From CAJXQU01 sp045110495 (GTDB lineage Bacteria; Pseudomonadota; Gammaproteobacteria; CAJXQU01), in the NCBI GenBank assembly GCA_045110495.1, contig JBGCGE010000010.1, positions 62,001 to 126,000 of the forward strand: 64,000 nt of DNA. The letters are read 5' to 3'. Position numbers and translations under genes: made by a program. Position 1 is the first letter of the stretch; each line of letters begins with the position of its first letter. Below the pieces are notes generated by a model, which was not told the origin of the DNA, searched no databases, and saw only the letters and a program-made list of their open reading frames with translations. Of the stretch, positions 34,296 through 43,851 are shown in pieces.

Positions 34296-37078
34296 TATTG
34301 ATCCAGTTTTAGTGCTTGTTTAATTATAGCTTCTTGCTGTTTGATATGTTTGGAAAGATAACCCACCGCTGGTGATGCTGAATAAGGTCGTGCGACACGT
34401 GTTAATTGATGATGACTATCTAAAGCGCCAGACAAATGTGTTCGGCCTAATAAATAAAACCAGCTACCCTGATTGACTGGCTCCTCCTGAACCCAGACGA
34501 CTTCTGTAGCATTCGGGTATTGAGCAATTAATGCTTGAACTTCTGGTTTAGGAAACGGATACAGTTGCTCAATTCGAAGAATAGCAATATCGTCAATCTT
34601 ATGTGAACGTCGCGCTTCGAGTAGATCGTAATAGACCTTGCCACTACAAAATAACAAACGTGTGACGTTGTCTCTATTCAGATCATCTTTTTCGTCTAAA
34701 ACGTATTCAAATCGCCCGTGAGTGATGTCTTCTACTTCAGAGACAGATAACTTATGACGTAACAGACTCTTTGGCGTCATTACGATCAATGGTTTACGGT
34801 AAGGACGCAAGATCTGGCGACGGATCATATGAAACATTTGCGCTGGCGTGCTCGGAATGCAAACTTGCATATTTTCTTCTGCACAAAGTTGTAAATAACG
34901 CTCCAGTCGAGCGGATGAATGTTCAGGACCCTGGCCATCATAACCGTGTGGCAAGAACATCGTCAGGCCACAATGGCGTCCCCATTTTGCTTCGCTCGAT
35001 GAAATAAATTGATCAATAACGACTTGCGCACCGTTGGCAAAATCACCGAATTGCGCTTCCCAGATAACCAGGACATCGGGCTCGGAGCTGCTGTAACCAA
35101 ATTCATAAGCAAGAATGGCTTCTTCGGAAAGGATCGAATTGATGATCCGAAACTGTGCTTGATCAGGTTTTATATGCATCAGTGGGACAAACATATCCCC
35201 ATTATTCATATCGTGGATAACCGCATGACGATGGGCAAATGTGCCACGTTCGCTGTCCTGTCCGGATAATCTGATCGGATAACCAGCTTCCACCAAACTT
35301 GCATACGCGAGGCTTTCAGCAAAGCCCCAGTCCATATCAATTTCACCGGCAGCCATTAATTTTCGATTGCTGAGAATTTTTTTGACGCCACGATGAGCCG
35401 TAAAGCCAGTCGGTATTGTGGTTAGTCTTTCACTCAATAGATCCATATGAGATTGGCTAATGGTGGTGGCGACCTCATCTCGCCAGTTTGTACCAAGATA
35501 GGGCTGGAAGTTGGTTTTAAACTCTTCTTCTCCAATAGAGCATATTTGCTGTCCAGAGACAGATTCATTTCTTTCCAGTGCCGCAATATAGCTCTCTTTC
35601 ATCTCACTGACTTGTTCAGGAGTGACAACTTCTTCATTGATCAATTTTATTGAATAGATCTGACGTATATTTGGGCGATTTTTGATCTTTTGATACATCA
35701 ATGGTTGAGTGATCATCGGTTCATCCGCTTCACTATGGCCGTGTCTTCTGTAGCAGATCAAATCGATAACAATGTCTTTATTGAATTCTTGCCGATAGGC
35801 AAATGCCAGAGAGCCTGCGTAAACAACGGCTTCAGGATCATCACCATTGACGTGAATGATGGGTGCCTGAACCATTTTTGCGACATCGGTGCAATATAAG
35901 GTCGATCGTGAATCAAGTGGATCACTTGTTGTAAATCCGATCTGATTATTGATCACGATATGAACGGTGCCACCTGTTGCGTAACCTCGTGTTTGCGACA
36001 GATTGAACGTTTCCATGATCACGCCTTGACCAGCAAATGCCGCGTCGCCATGGATTAAAACAGGCATTACTTGATCTCTCGCAATATCGTTTCGTCGGTC
36101 CTGGCGTGCTCGAACCGAACCTTCGATGACAGGGTCAATTATTTCTAAATGAGAAGGGTTGAAACCCAGGGTAAGATGCACTGGACCGTGGAGTGTCTCC
36201 ATATCTGAAGAAAACCCCTGATGATATTTGACATCTCCGGTTCTGGATTCAGTATCACCTCTGCCTTCAAATTCATCAAACAGATCCGCGGGTTGTTTCC
36301 CCAAGGTGTTGACGAGAACATTGATTCTTCCTCGATGTGCCATACCAATAACAAGTTCTTTAACGCCATTTTCAGCGGAGTCATCTAAGATGTTATTAAG
36401 CAATGGAATGAGGCTTTCCCCTCCTTCGAGAGAGAACCTTTTCTGACCAACATAACGACTATGAAGATATTCTTCAAGCGAGCTTGCCGCAACGATTCGC
36501 TCCAGGATTCGGCGTTTTTTCTCAAAGGTAAATTTTGGATCGCCTCGATCAACTTCCAGGCATTGCTGGATCCAACGTTTCTGCGAAGTTTCATTTATGT
36601 GCATATACTCAATACCTAAGGTCCGGCAGTAGGTTTTTTGCACAATATCGACAATTTCTCTTAAGGTTGCTTGCCTGATCCCTTGTAAGGAACCGGTATT
36701 GAAAACGGTATCCATATCCGATTCAGTCAGGTTGTGATATGTCGGCTCAAGTTCAGGAACTTCAGGACGCTCGTAGATTTGTAATGGATCTAGATTTGCT
36801 CGACGATGGCCACGAAAACGGTAGGCATTAATCAATTGTAGAACGGAAACCTGTTTACTGGAGTGACTTGCAAGTAACTCATCGGAAAGTTCGTCTAGTT
36901 GTGAGCTAGCCGAATTGAATTCTGTTTCGCTATTTCCTGTGATAGATGTCAGGTTCTCTAGCGTGTTTTGATCAAAATACGCTTTCCACTGCTCATCTAC
37001 CGCATTAGGATTGTCCAGATAGACTTCGTACAAAGACTCAATGTAGTCCACATTATTACTATTCAGGCAATTTGCCAT
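34295..37078 (-). CDS. sucA: 2-oxoglutarate dehydrogenase E1 component
   Basis: Thiamine-diphosphate enzyme that decarboxylates 2-oxoglutarate and succinylates lipoate. 927 residues. An N-terminal E2-binding helix (NVDYIESLYEVYLDNP) is followed by ELVIGMAHRGRINVL. The ThDP site is GDAAFAGQGVIMETFNLS with IVINNQIGFTTS. Partner substrate residues are in GYGYSS-type segments, and HGYDGQGPEHSSARLER lies in the C-terminal part. It is first of the sucA-sucB-lpd operon, divergent from gltA across a shared ~190-bp control region. Confidence 0.98.
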   Translation of the reverse strand: MANCLNSNNVDYIESLYEVYLDNPNAVDEQWKAYFDQNTLENLTSITGNSETEFNSASSQLDELSDELLASHSSKQVSVLQLINAYRFRGHRRANLDPLQIYERPEVPELEPTYHNLTESDMDTVFNTGSLQGIRQATLREIVDIVQKTYCRTLGIEYMHINETSQKRWIQQCLEVDRGDPKFTFEKKRRILERIVAASSLEEYLHSRYVGQKRFSLEGGESLIPLLNNILDDSAENGVKELVIGMAHRGRINVLVNTLGKQPADLFDEFEGRGDTESRTGDVKYHQGFSSDMETLHGPVHLTLGFNPSHLEIIDPVIEGSVRARQDRRNDIARDQVMPVLIHGDAAFAGQGVIMETFNLSQTRGYATGGTVHIVINNQIGFTTSDPLDSRSTLYCTDVAKMVQAPIIHVNGDDPEAVVYAGSLAFAYRQEFNKDIVIDLICYRRHGHSEADEPMITQPLMYQKIKNRPNIRQIYSIKLINEEVVTPEQVSEMKESYIAALERNESVSGQQICSIGEEEFKTNFQPYLGTNWRDEVATTISQSHMDLLSERLTTIPTGFTAHRGVKKILSNRKLMAAGEIDMDWGFAESLAYASLVEAGYPIRLSGQDSERGTFAHRHAVIHDMNNGDMFVPLMHIKPDQAQFRIINSILSEEAILAYEFGYSSSEPDVLVIWEAQFGDFANGAQVVIDQFISSSEAKWGRHCGLTMFLPHGYDGQGPEHSSARLERYLQLCAEENMQVCIPSTPAQMFHMIRRQILRPYRKPLIVMTPKSLLRHKLSVSEVEDITHGRFEYVLDEKDDLNRDNVTRLLFCSGKVYYDLLEARRSHKIDDIAILRIEQLYPFPKPEVQALIAQYPNATEVVWVQEEPVNQGSWFYLLGRTHLSGALDSHHQLTRVARPYSASPAVGYLSKHIKQQEAIIKQALKLDQ

Positions 37079-37140
37079 ACGATCTGATCCTGATAAAGGG
37101 TTAAAGATTTATACCGATTGAACGACTAATAAGTAGATTA

Positions 37141-37149
37141 TGCTATACT
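37141..37149 (+). promoter_or_regulatory. Candidate extended -10 promoter of gltA
   Basis: TGCTATACT (TGn plus TATACT) lies in the sucA-gltA divergent region, about 120 bp before the gltA ATG. No -35 at the standard distance was seen, which is acceptable for an extended -10. Confidence 0.35.
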
Positions 37150-37268
37150 TTATCGTTTTACCATTGCCAATTATTATAATTCCGATAGCAAATACAATAC
37201 CAAATTAGGTGGCGAACTAAGTGGTAAGTATAGCTATGTAACAACAACATTTTGCTGGAGTATTTTTA

Positions 37269-38570
37269 ATGACATCTGAGACAGTAACCATCACGGATAA
37301 TTCAACAGGAAAGACGATTGAATGCCCGATTCTTAAAGGAACCTATGGAGCACCAGTTATAGACACTGCTGCACTATACAAAGAGTTAGGAATGTTTACC
37401 CTCGATCCTGGCTTTACGACAACTGCAAGTTGCCGTAGTGCTATAACTTATCTCGATGGAGAGCAGGGTATTTTGCTACATCGAGGATATCCTATTGAGC
37501 AATTAGCAGAAAAAAGCTCATTTCTAGAGGTTTCCTATCTACTGCTGCACGGCGAATTACCGACAGAAACTGAGTTTGCAGCGTACGAAGGTAAGATCAA
37601 GCAATACAACATGGTGCATGAGCACTTAATGCGTTTTTTCAATGGTTATCGTTATGATGCACATCCAATGTCCATTATGGTGGGTGTTACGGGTGCAATG
37701 GCATCTTTCTATCACGAAACGGTGAATGTAAAAGATCCAGAAGACAGATTGAAGATCGCGATGCGTCTGGTCGCTAAGATGCCGAACATTGGATCAAAAG
37801 TTTATAAGCATGGCGTTGGTGAGCCGTTTATCTATCCTGATAACTCATTGGGCTATATAGAAAACCTGATGAACATGATGTTTGCTATTCCATCACAACC
37901 GTATGAATTACATCCAAAAGCAGTATCTGCGCTTGATCAATTAATGATTTTGCACGCAGATCACGAACAAAACGCCAGTACTTCTACAGTACGTCTTTCT
38001 GGTAGTTCTGAAGCGAATCCATTAGCTGCGATTTCGGCAGGTATTTCAACACTTTGGGGTAAAGCTCACGGTGGTGCAAACGAAGCGGTTCTGGAAATGC
38101 TTGAAGAAATTGAAGATGTGAAGAATATTCCTAAATTTATTGCTCGGGCAAAAGACAAAGACGACGGTTATCGTCTGATGGGTTTTGGACATCGCGTTTA
38201 CAAAAACTTTGATCCGCGCGCGACAATCATTAGTAAAGCATGCCACGAAGTATTGGATGACATGGATGAAAATTCAGAGTTACGTCCATTGATGGAAATT
38301 GCGATGGAATTAGAACGAATCGCTTTGGAAGACGAGTACTTCATTGAACGTAAGTTGTATCCAAATGTGGATTTTTATTCAGGTATTATTCTTCGCGCAT
38401 TGGGCATTCCAACAAATATGTTTACGGTATTTTTTGCAATGGCACGTTCTGCTGGCTGGATAGCAAACTGGCACGAAATGATGGGAGATTCTGATTTCCG
38501 AATTGGTCGACCACGTCAACTTTATACCGGTTCCGCAACGCGTGAATATATTGCAATGGATAAACGCTAA
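37269..38570 (+). CDS. gltA: Citrate synthase
   Basis: Condenses acetyl-CoA with oxaloacetate. 433 residues, the size of the hexameric, NADH-sensitive Gram-negative type, with the N-terminal regulatory domain (ECPILKGTYGAPVIDTA). Catalytic residues are visible: His in LWGKAHGGANEAV, His in MGFGHRVYKNFDPRA, and Asp in YPNVDFYSGI. HADHEQNASTSTVRL is the conserved substrate loop. TGGAG precedes the ATG. A terminator follows before mdh. Confidence 0.98.
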   Translation: MTSETVTITDNSTGKTIECPILKGTYGAPVIDTAALYKELGMFTLDPGFTTTASCRSAITYLDGEQGILLHRGYPIEQLAEKSSFLEVSYLLLHGELPTETEFAAYEGKIKQYNMVHEHLMRFFNGYRYDAHPMSIMVGVTGAMASFYHETVNVKDPEDRLKIAMRLVAKMPNIGSKVYKHGVGEPFIYPDNSLGYIENLMNMMFAIPSQPYELHPKAVSALDQLMILHADHEQNASTSTVRLSGSSEANPLAAISAGISTLWGKAHGGANEAVLEMLEEIEDVKNIPKFIARAKDKDDGYRLMGFGHRVYKNFDPRATIISKACHEVLDDMDENSELRPLMEIAMELERIALEDEYFIERKLYPNVDFYSGIILRALGIPTNMFTVFFAMARSAGWIANWHEMMGDSDFRIGRPRQLYTGSATREYIAMDKR

Positions 38571-38638
38571 GATTGATTAAGCTCAAAAGGGGTGTACTTA
38601 CTGAAGGCTTAATTTGTTTTAGTATCATTAATACACAA

Positions 38639-38671
38639 GAGCATCTCATCAAAAATGAGGTGCTTTTTTTT
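38639..38671 (+). terminator. Rho-independent terminator after gltA
   Basis: A ten-pair stem (38640-38649 with 38655-38664, one G-T pair) with a five-base AC-rich loop is followed by a T run. It lies about 70 bp after the gltA stop and just before the mdh ribosome site. Confidence 0.9.
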
Positions 38672-38697
38672 AAGTAAAGATTAAGGGAGAGTTGATT

Positions 38698-39678
38698 ATG
38701 AAAAAACCCGTTCAAGTAGCAGTGACTGGTGCAGCAGGCCAAATAGCGTATTCAATATTGTTTCGAATTGTTTCAGGTGAGATGTTGGGTCCTGATCAAC
38801 CAGTCGTTTTACGATGTCTTGAAATCACACCAGCCATGCAAGCACTGGAAGGTGTTGCGATGGAGATTGACGACTGTGCATTCCCATTATTAGAAGGAAT
38901 TGTACTTAGTGATGATCCAAATGAAGCATTTAAAGGTGCTGACATTGCGATGTTAGTCGGTGCACGACCGCGTGGACCAGGGATGGAACGAGCTGATCTG
39001 CTGGAAGCCAATGGTGGGATCTTCAAAATTCAGGGTGAAGCAATTAACGGCAATGCGAGTAGTGATGTAAAAGTGGTTGTCGTTGGTAATCCAGCAAACA
39101 CCAATGCGCATACTGCAATGCGTTTTGCGCCAGATCTAAATCCACGCAACTTTACTGCCCTCACGCGACTTGATCACAATCGTGCTCTTTCGCAACTCGC
39201 TGCAAAAACAGGAAGCAGTACGCGAGATATTAAAAATATGACGATTTGGGGGAATCATTCTACAACCCAATACCCAGACATCAGTAATACAACGATTGAT
39301 GGAAAAGCGGCGAAAGATCTTGTTGATCAAACTTGGTATGCCGATGAATATATTCCACGTGTTGCTAAGCGTGGTGCTGAAATCATCGCTGCGAGAGGTG
39401 CATCCAGTGCCGCATCTGCTGCAAACGGTGCAATTGAGCACATTCGTGATTGGGTTCTTGGAACGCCTGAAGATGATTGGACCAGTATGGCGGTTCCAAG
39501 TGATGGCAGTTACGGTATTCCAGAAGGCTTGATGTATTCATTCCCAGTTCGTTGTAAGAATGGTGACTATGAAATTGTAGAAGGATTAGAAATTGATGAA
39601 TTTAGTCAAGCCAGAATGGATCTAACGCAGAAAGAGCTTGAAGAAGAACGCGATGCGGTTCAGGAGCTTGTAACTTAG
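38698..39678 (+). CDS. mdh: Malate dehydrogenase
   Basis: NAD-dependent oxidation of malate to oxaloacetate. 326 residues, the cytosolic-like MDH type common in Burkholderia, Legionella and many Gammaproteobacteria rather than the E. coli type. The NAD fold is VAVTGAAGQIAYSIL. Substrate arginines are in GARPRGPGMERADLL, the catalytic Asp in LTRLDHNRAL and the catalytic His in WGNHSTTQYPD. ATG 38698 has AAGGGAG eight bases upstream; TTG 38692 is also open but lacks spacing. It completes the citrate synthase-malate dehydrogenase module. Confidence 0.97.
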   Translation: MKKPVQVAVTGAAGQIAYSILFRIVSGEMLGPDQPVVLRCLEITPAMQALEGVAMEIDDCAFPLLEGIVLSDDPNEAFKGADIAMLVGARPRGPGMERADLLEANGGIFKIQGEAINGNASSDVKVVVVGNPANTNAHTAMRFAPDLNPRNFTALTRLDHNRALSQLAAKTGSSTRDIKNMTIWGNHSTTQYPDISNTTIDGKAAKDLVDQTWYADEYIPRVAKRGAEIIAARGASSAASAANGAIEHIRDWVLGTPEDDWTSMAVPSDGSYGIPEGLMYSFPVRCKNGDYEIVEGLEIDEFSQARMDLTQKELEEERDAVQELVT

Positions 39679-39727
39679 TCAGCGGTAAATAATGCTAATG
39701 CAAGGAAGCATTGGCATATCTAATCTT

Positions 39728-39980
39728 ATGAAAATCAGTATTTTTAACTTCTGCGATTAAGAAATATCTCAAAAATATATTCGGCTGTCTGCTTATTCTT
39801 ATAGGCTTATTGGGAGCAGCCATTTGCCTAGATTCAGCTTTTGATCCTATATCTGCACAATTAGCTAATGATCCTTTTGGTGAGCCAGCTTCTAAAATTG
39901 TCGGTCTTGCATATTCCTTGATCTATTTTGGTGTTGCAGTAATTGGTTGGCTAATTGTTTCGCAGGGTCGACGCCACTAA
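39728..39980 (+). pseudogene. Small two-helix membrane protein gene with an apparent frameshift near its start
   Basis: From 39732 to TAA 39978-39980 a frame encodes a plausible membrane protein: KKYLKN, helix FGCLLILIGLLGAAICL, a polar loop with DPFGEPASKIVG, helix AYSLIYFGVAVIGWLIV and a QGRRH tail. This frame has no ATG, GTG or TTG near its beginning. ATG 39728 is in the adjacent frame and stops after ten codons. Dropping one T from the T5 run at 39741-39745 would give a continuous protein beginning MKISILTSAIKKYLKN. So this is either a disrupted gene, a sequence error, or use of the rare ATT 39756 start. Function unknown. Confidence 0.5.
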
Positions 39981-40010
39981 AAATTAAGACTCTGGATATA
40001 TCTTTATAAT

Positions 40011-40667
40011 TTAGTCTCTAAGACTCATAACCTCCCAACCACGTGTTTTTGCAACCTTTTCTAGTTCCGGATCAGGATCAACAGCAATTGGATTATCAAC
40101 TTGTTCAAGTAGTGGAATATCGTTACGAGAGTCGCTATAAAACCAGCTACCTTTTAACGAATGATCTCGATTCTCAAACCATTCTTCCAATCGGGTGATT
40201 TTTCCTTCTGCGAAAGAGGGCGTTCCCGCGACATTGCCAGTATATCTACCCTCAATAATTTCAGGTTCTGTTGCAATTAATTCATCAATTCCAAACAGCT
40301 GAGATATTGGTTCCGTAATAAAGCGGTTTGTCGCCGTTATGATCAATAATTGGTGATTTTGTTGACGATGATGATCGACTAAGGCCTGAGCTTTTGGTAG
40401 CAAGATTGGTTTGATCATTTCCTTTAGATAATCTTGCCTCCAGGCATTTAACGTTTGCATATCGTGCTTGCCTAAAATTTCTAACTGGAAGTTAAGGAAA
40501 TCCATAATATCCAGGTTACCATCGAGATAATCCTGATAATAATCAGCGTGTCTGCGAGTATGTTCTTCTACGTCTACAATACCTTTTTTGCAGAGGTAAT
40601 CTCCCCATAAGGTATCACTGTCACCACCGATGAGTGTATTGTCTAGATCGAATATTGCGAGTGTCAT
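40011..40667 (-). CDS. HAD-IB family hydrolase (SerB-like phosphatase)
   Basis: 218-residue haloacid-dehalogenase-fold phosphatase. Motif I is IFDLDNTLIGGDSD (nucleophile Asp ~6 and acid Asp ~8). Motif II Thr is in LLIITATNRFI, a Lys is in FAEGKITRLEE, and motif III is FYSDSRNDIPLLE. The all-helical cap (~15-85) is the subclass I type of phosphoserine phosphatase relatives. The substrate is unknown. It diverges from rppH with only 38 bp between starts, an arrangement seen in other Gammaproteobacteria. Confidence 0.88.
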   Translation of the reverse strand: MTLAIFDLDNTLIGGDSDTLWGDYLCKKGIVDVEEHTRRHADYYQDYLDGNLDIMDFLNFQLEILGKHDMQTLNAWRQDYLKEMIKPILLPKAQALVDHHRQQNHQLLIITATNRFITEPISQLFGIDELIATEPEIIEGRYTGNVAGTPSFAEGKITRLEEWFENRDHSLKGSWFYSDSRNDIPLLEQVDNPIAVDPDPELEKVAKTRGWEVMSLRD

Positions 40668-40705
40668 AAGTTGCCTATTGGACGAAATTTTGAAAGAATC
40701 ATCAT

Positions 40706-41203
40706 ATGATAGATCGTGATGGTTTTAGAGCAAATGTTGGTATCATTTTGACAAATGATAACGCAGATGTATTTTGGGCGCGTCGTGTTGGTGGTTCTGA
40801 TGCATGGCAGTTCCCTCAAGGCGGTATCAAACGCGATGAGACGCCAGAGATGGCTATGTATCGAGAATTGAATGAAGAGGTCGGACTTGACCCAGAACAT
40901 GTTGAGATAGTCGGCTCTACGAAAAAGTGGCTAAGGTACCGACTTCCTAAGCGTTTTGTTCGGCGCCATCAAAAACCGTTATGCATTGGACAAAAACAGA
41001 TCTGGTTTGTTTTAAAGTTAGTGACGGATGAAATCAATGTTGATCTAGGTATGGCAAACAAACCCGAATTCGATCAGTGGCAGTGGGTTGATTACTGGCG
41101 CCCTCTGGAGGAAATTGTTTCGTTTAAAAAGAACGTTTATCGAAAGGCATTATCCGAACTCGCGCCATTGGTTCTACCAGAATCCAGATCTGAAACTTTA
41201 TAG
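40706..41203 (+). CDS. rppH: RNA pyrophosphohydrolase
   Basis: Removes pyrophosphate from the 5' triphosphate end of mRNAs, which starts RNase E-dependent decay. 165 residues opening MIDRDGFRANVGIIL as in E. coli RppH. The Nudix box is intact: GGIKRDETPEMAMYRELNEE, followed by VGL (~37-59). YRLPKRFVRRHQKPLCIGQK and FDQWQWVDYW are further family marks. Confidence 0.96.
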   Translation: MIDRDGFRANVGIILTNDNADVFWARRVGGSDAWQFPQGGIKRDETPEMAMYRELNEEVGLDPEHVEIVGSTKKWLRYRLPKRFVRRHQKPLCIGQKQIWFVLKLVTDEINVDLGMANKPEFDQWQWVDYWRPLEEIVSFKKNVYRKALSELAPLVLPESRSETL

Positions 41204-41231
41204 TTGATCAAATTTTTCTAGTCTAATCTTC

Positions 41232-41597
41232 TTACTTAGACTTCATTTGCATCAGATCGTTAAGCAATTGCTGGGAGCTTTTTTGCGAAGACTTACGTAA
41301 AAAGTAGCGTCTGAAGTCTGGATCAAGCTTCATTTCTGCCAAGCCATTGTCAATTTCAGAGAGCGTTTTCTTGCAGCTTTCCATTGCTACATCCGCTACT
41401 TTTCTGAAATCTTCATATTTATCTACATTTGCTTTTGCTTCTTTTTGAAGGCAAGCATCATAAGTGTCTCGGTAAGATATCATTGTTGAGGTTTCTTTCT
41501 CTGACAGATCTGATGGGTAGCGATAACTTGTTTCAGTGCCGTTCGCTGCTATGACTTGCAGGCTAATAAAAGAGAGAAGTGCGATTAATAATTTCAT
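41232..41597 (-). CDS. Small secreted protein, unknown
   Basis: 121 residues. A signal peptide (~1-18, ending VIA-AN) precedes a helical, Lys/Glu-rich mature part with two cysteines (~48 and ~75) spaced to form a disulfide. I chose ATG 41597 because a GTGGAA site sits upstream and the signal peptide starts there; the frame is open five codons earlier from TTG. No known domain is recognised. It starts just after the stop of the next upstream secreted gene, so the two are cotranscribed. Confidence 0.65.
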   Translation of the reverse strand: MKLLIALLSFISLQVIAANGTETSYRYPSDLSEKETSTMISYRDTYDACLQKEAKANVDKYEDFRKVADVAMESCKKTLSEIDNGLAEMKLDPDFRRYFLRKSSQKSSQQLLNDLMQMKSK

Positions 41598-41601
41598 AAT
41601 T

Positions 41602-41985
41602 TTATTCCACAAATGATACTACTTTAATTTCCCAGGTTTGGTCTTTCCCATCTACTTTTGTACAGCCTAATTTCACGGGTTTTCCGTCCGCTTCAATAGT
41701 ACCCATCGCCATTCCTGCTTGTCTCTTTCCCGCGAATAAGCGGTTAAATCGATATTTAATGGCTTTATCAGGGTGATTATTCTTAACAACTCTTAGTTTG
41801 CCTCTGGTACTTAAATTCTGACATCTACCATCATTAACAGATTCAAACTCAATGAACTCATCAGGTGCTTCATTTTGAGTTGACATCGACTCTTTTTTTT
41901 CATCACAGGGAGCGGAAAATGCGTTTAATGAAAATAGCCCAGCGACTAAAAAGAACACATAAAAGGTATTTGATTTATTTTTCAT
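41602..41985 (-). CDS. Small secreted cysteine-containing protein, unknown
   Basis: 127 residues from ATG 41985. A signal peptide spans ~1-24 (FYVFFLVAGLFSLNAFSA). The mature protein has Cys at PCDEKK, GRCQNLS and KLGCTKVDG and a beta-rich C-terminal half (GKLRVVKNNHPDKAIKYRFN). The frame is open for 37 more codons upstream, but those residues do not resemble an export signal. Four bases separate its stop from the start of the downstream secreted gene. I do not recognise the family. Confidence 0.6.
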   Translation of the reverse strand: MKNKSNTFYVFFLVAGLFSLNAFSAPCDEKKESMSTQNEAPDEFIEFESVNDGRCQNLSTRGKLRVVKNNHPDKAIKYRFNRLFAGKRQAGMAMGTIEADGKPVKLGCTKVDGKDQTWEIKVVSFVE

Positions 41986-42105
41986 GGCGAGATCATAGTC
42001 AATCAAGGGAAACTGTTCAACGTTTAGATAGTGTATCTCAGGATACAAACAGGCTATTTTAAAACGTTCTGACAATAATTTTTTGATCAAGTTCATTTAT
42101 CTTTG

Positions 42106-43077
42106 CTATGGAGCGGTGGCAAGCAGTGTTGCTCTTCTTGGAGCAGGTAAACCTTCGCAAGTTTTATCAGAGTCATCAGGATCTAAAAAATTAGCCAGAG
42201 AGTGATTCGGCATCCAGTCAGTAGAACGTTGTTCTTCGGTACTGGTTTTTGTGATGTCGATGAGTTGAATATTTTTATAGCCACATCGTTTTAGCCAGCT
42301 TTCCAGAGTCAGACACGTAGGTAGAAACCAGACATTACGCATCTGGGCATAACGATCTTCTGGTAATAAAATCTGTCCTTCATCACCTTCAATGACCAGT
42401 GTTTCCAAAACCAGTTCTCCGCCTGGTTTCAAGCAACCGAGTAGATCATAAAGGTGATCAATCGGCGAGCGGCGATGATATAAAACTCCCATGGAAAAAA
42501 CGCTATCAAATATTTTCGATTTAGGTGGTAGATCTTCAATCCCTAGTGGTAATACATCAACAGGAATATCGTTTATAAAATGTTTGATAGCCTGAAATTG
42601 CATTACGCTCAACATGCCTGGATCAATTCCGATGACATGCTTTGCTCCAGCACCAAGCATTCGAAGGCAGTGATATCCACCACCACAGCCGACGTCGAGG
42701 ACTAATTTATTTTCTAGTGGTTTTATATGCTGAGATAAGCGATCCCATTTCCAGTCTGATCGCCATTCTGTGTCGATATGAATTCCAAAAAGATCGTACG
42801 GACCTTTTCGCCATGGAATAAAATTGCGTAGTAATTCTTGCAAGTTCATAGTCGTATTTTCGAGATCCTCAGAACGACCAATTTGAACAGTTGCAGCATC
42901 TAGATTGATCTTAGAGGGTTTGATGTCTGGTAGTTGTTCTAAAGTTTCATACCATCCAGGCAGATGTCCATGTGAAGAAGGCGCAAGTTTTTGATCGATT
43001 ATTTCGGGTAAAACCTGTGCCCATTCTTTCATAGACGAGCCTTCAAGATACTGATAAAAAGAATCAAAACTGATCAT
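42106..43077 (-). CDS. cmoB: tRNA U34 carboxymethyltransferase
   Basis: Transfers a carboxymethyl group from carboxy-S-adenosylmethionine to 5-hydroxyuridine at wobble position 34, giving cmo5U in tRNAs. 323 residues. The SAM-type fold has LVLDVGCGGGYHCLRMLGAG (~125-145). FIPWRKGPYDLFGIHIDTEW (~90-109) and FSMGVLYHRRSPIDHL are typical CmoB sequences. It lies seven bases after cmoA, so the pathway's last two steps are coupled. Confidence 0.96.
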   Translation of the reverse strand: MISFDSFYQYLEGSSMKEWAQVLPEIIDQKLAPSSHGHLPGWYETLEQLPDIKPSKINLDAATVQIGRSEDLENTTMNLQELLRNFIPWRKGPYDLFGIHIDTEWRSDWKWDRLSQHIKPLENKLVLDVGCGGGYHCLRMLGAGAKHVIGIDPGMLSVMQFQAIKHFINDIPVDVLPLGIEDLPPKSKIFDSVFSMGVLYHRRSPIDHLYDLLGCLKPGGELVLETLVIEGDEGQILLPEDRYAQMRNVWFLPTCLTLESWLKRCGYKNIQLIDITKTSTEEQRSTDWMPNHSLANFLDPDDSDKTCEGLPAPRRATLLATAP

Positions 43078-43084
43078 GTGTTAT

Positions 43085-43825
43085 TTATTCTTTAAGCGCG
43101 ATCAAAGAGGCGAAGTTGAAATACTGAAACCAGACTTCTGCACTTTTAAAACCGACGTTATTAAGCCGCTGTTTGTGAGCTTCCAAGGCCTCAGGAATTA
43201 AAACATTTTCCAATGCAGATCGTTTTTGGCTGATCTCTAGTTCAGAATAACCGTTATTTTTTTTAAACATTTCGTGCATCTTTATATGTAATTCATTTTG
43301 ATCAGGATCTTCGTAATCTAATTTTTCTGACAGTATGAGAATTCCGCCAGGTAACATACCAGCAAAAATATTTTTCAAAAAAAGCTCGCGATCTTCTAGC
43401 GGGATAAATTGCAGTGTGAAATTGAGTACCACAACAGAGGCGTTGGTAACGTCGATATCTCTAATATCACCACAAATCAGATCAACTTTAACATTGCTTT
43501 CTTCACCGGAAAGTATTTTTTGACAATCCTTGATCATAGCCGGAGAGTTATCGACTGCAATTATCTTATCGATTGTTGAGTTATCTCTATGTTGTAAATG
43601 ATGTCGCATTGACAATGTTGCCGCTCCCAACGAACAACCAAGGTCATAACATATGCTGTCAGGTTGAGCGAACTTATCGGCCAATAGACCAATTGCCGAT
43701 ATAATAGTTTGATACCCGGGGACGGATCTTTCGATCATGTCGGAAAAAACCTTGACAACATTCTCATCAAAGGCAAAGCCTGAAATGTCGTTAAGTGGTT
43801 TTGTATAGATCGTGTCGCGCGTCAT
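43085..43825 (-). CDS. cmoA: Carboxy-S-adenosyl-L-methionine synthase
   Basis: Makes carboxy-SAM from SAM and prephenate for CmoB. 246 residues. The opening FAFDENVVKVFSDMIERSVPGY is characteristic, followed by the nucleotide-binding CYDLGCSLGAATLSMR (~58-73), VDNSPAMI and VVLNFTLQFIP. First gene of the cmoA-cmoB unit, divergent from the DUF3025 gene with ~26 bp between starts. Confidence 0.96.
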   Translation of the reverse strand: MTRDTIYTKPLNDISGFAFDENVVKVFSDMIERSVPGYQTIISAIGLLADKFAQPDSICYDLGCSLGAATLSMRHHLQHRDNSTIDKIIAVDNSPAMIKDCQKILSGEESNVKVDLICGDIRDIDVTNASVVVLNFTLQFIPLEDRELFLKNIFAGMLPGGILILSEKLDYEDPDQNELHIKMHEMFKKNNGYSELEISQKRSALENVLIPEALEAHKQRLNNVGFKSAEVWFQYFNFASLIALKE

Positions 43826-43851
43826 TATTACAGTTAGATTACTAAAGTATT

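Noticed and set aside
39728..39980. Programmed frameshift in the small membrane gene
   Set aside because: The required shift is +1 and no slippery or stop-pausing signal typical of prfB-like sites is present, so an indel or rare start is more likely.
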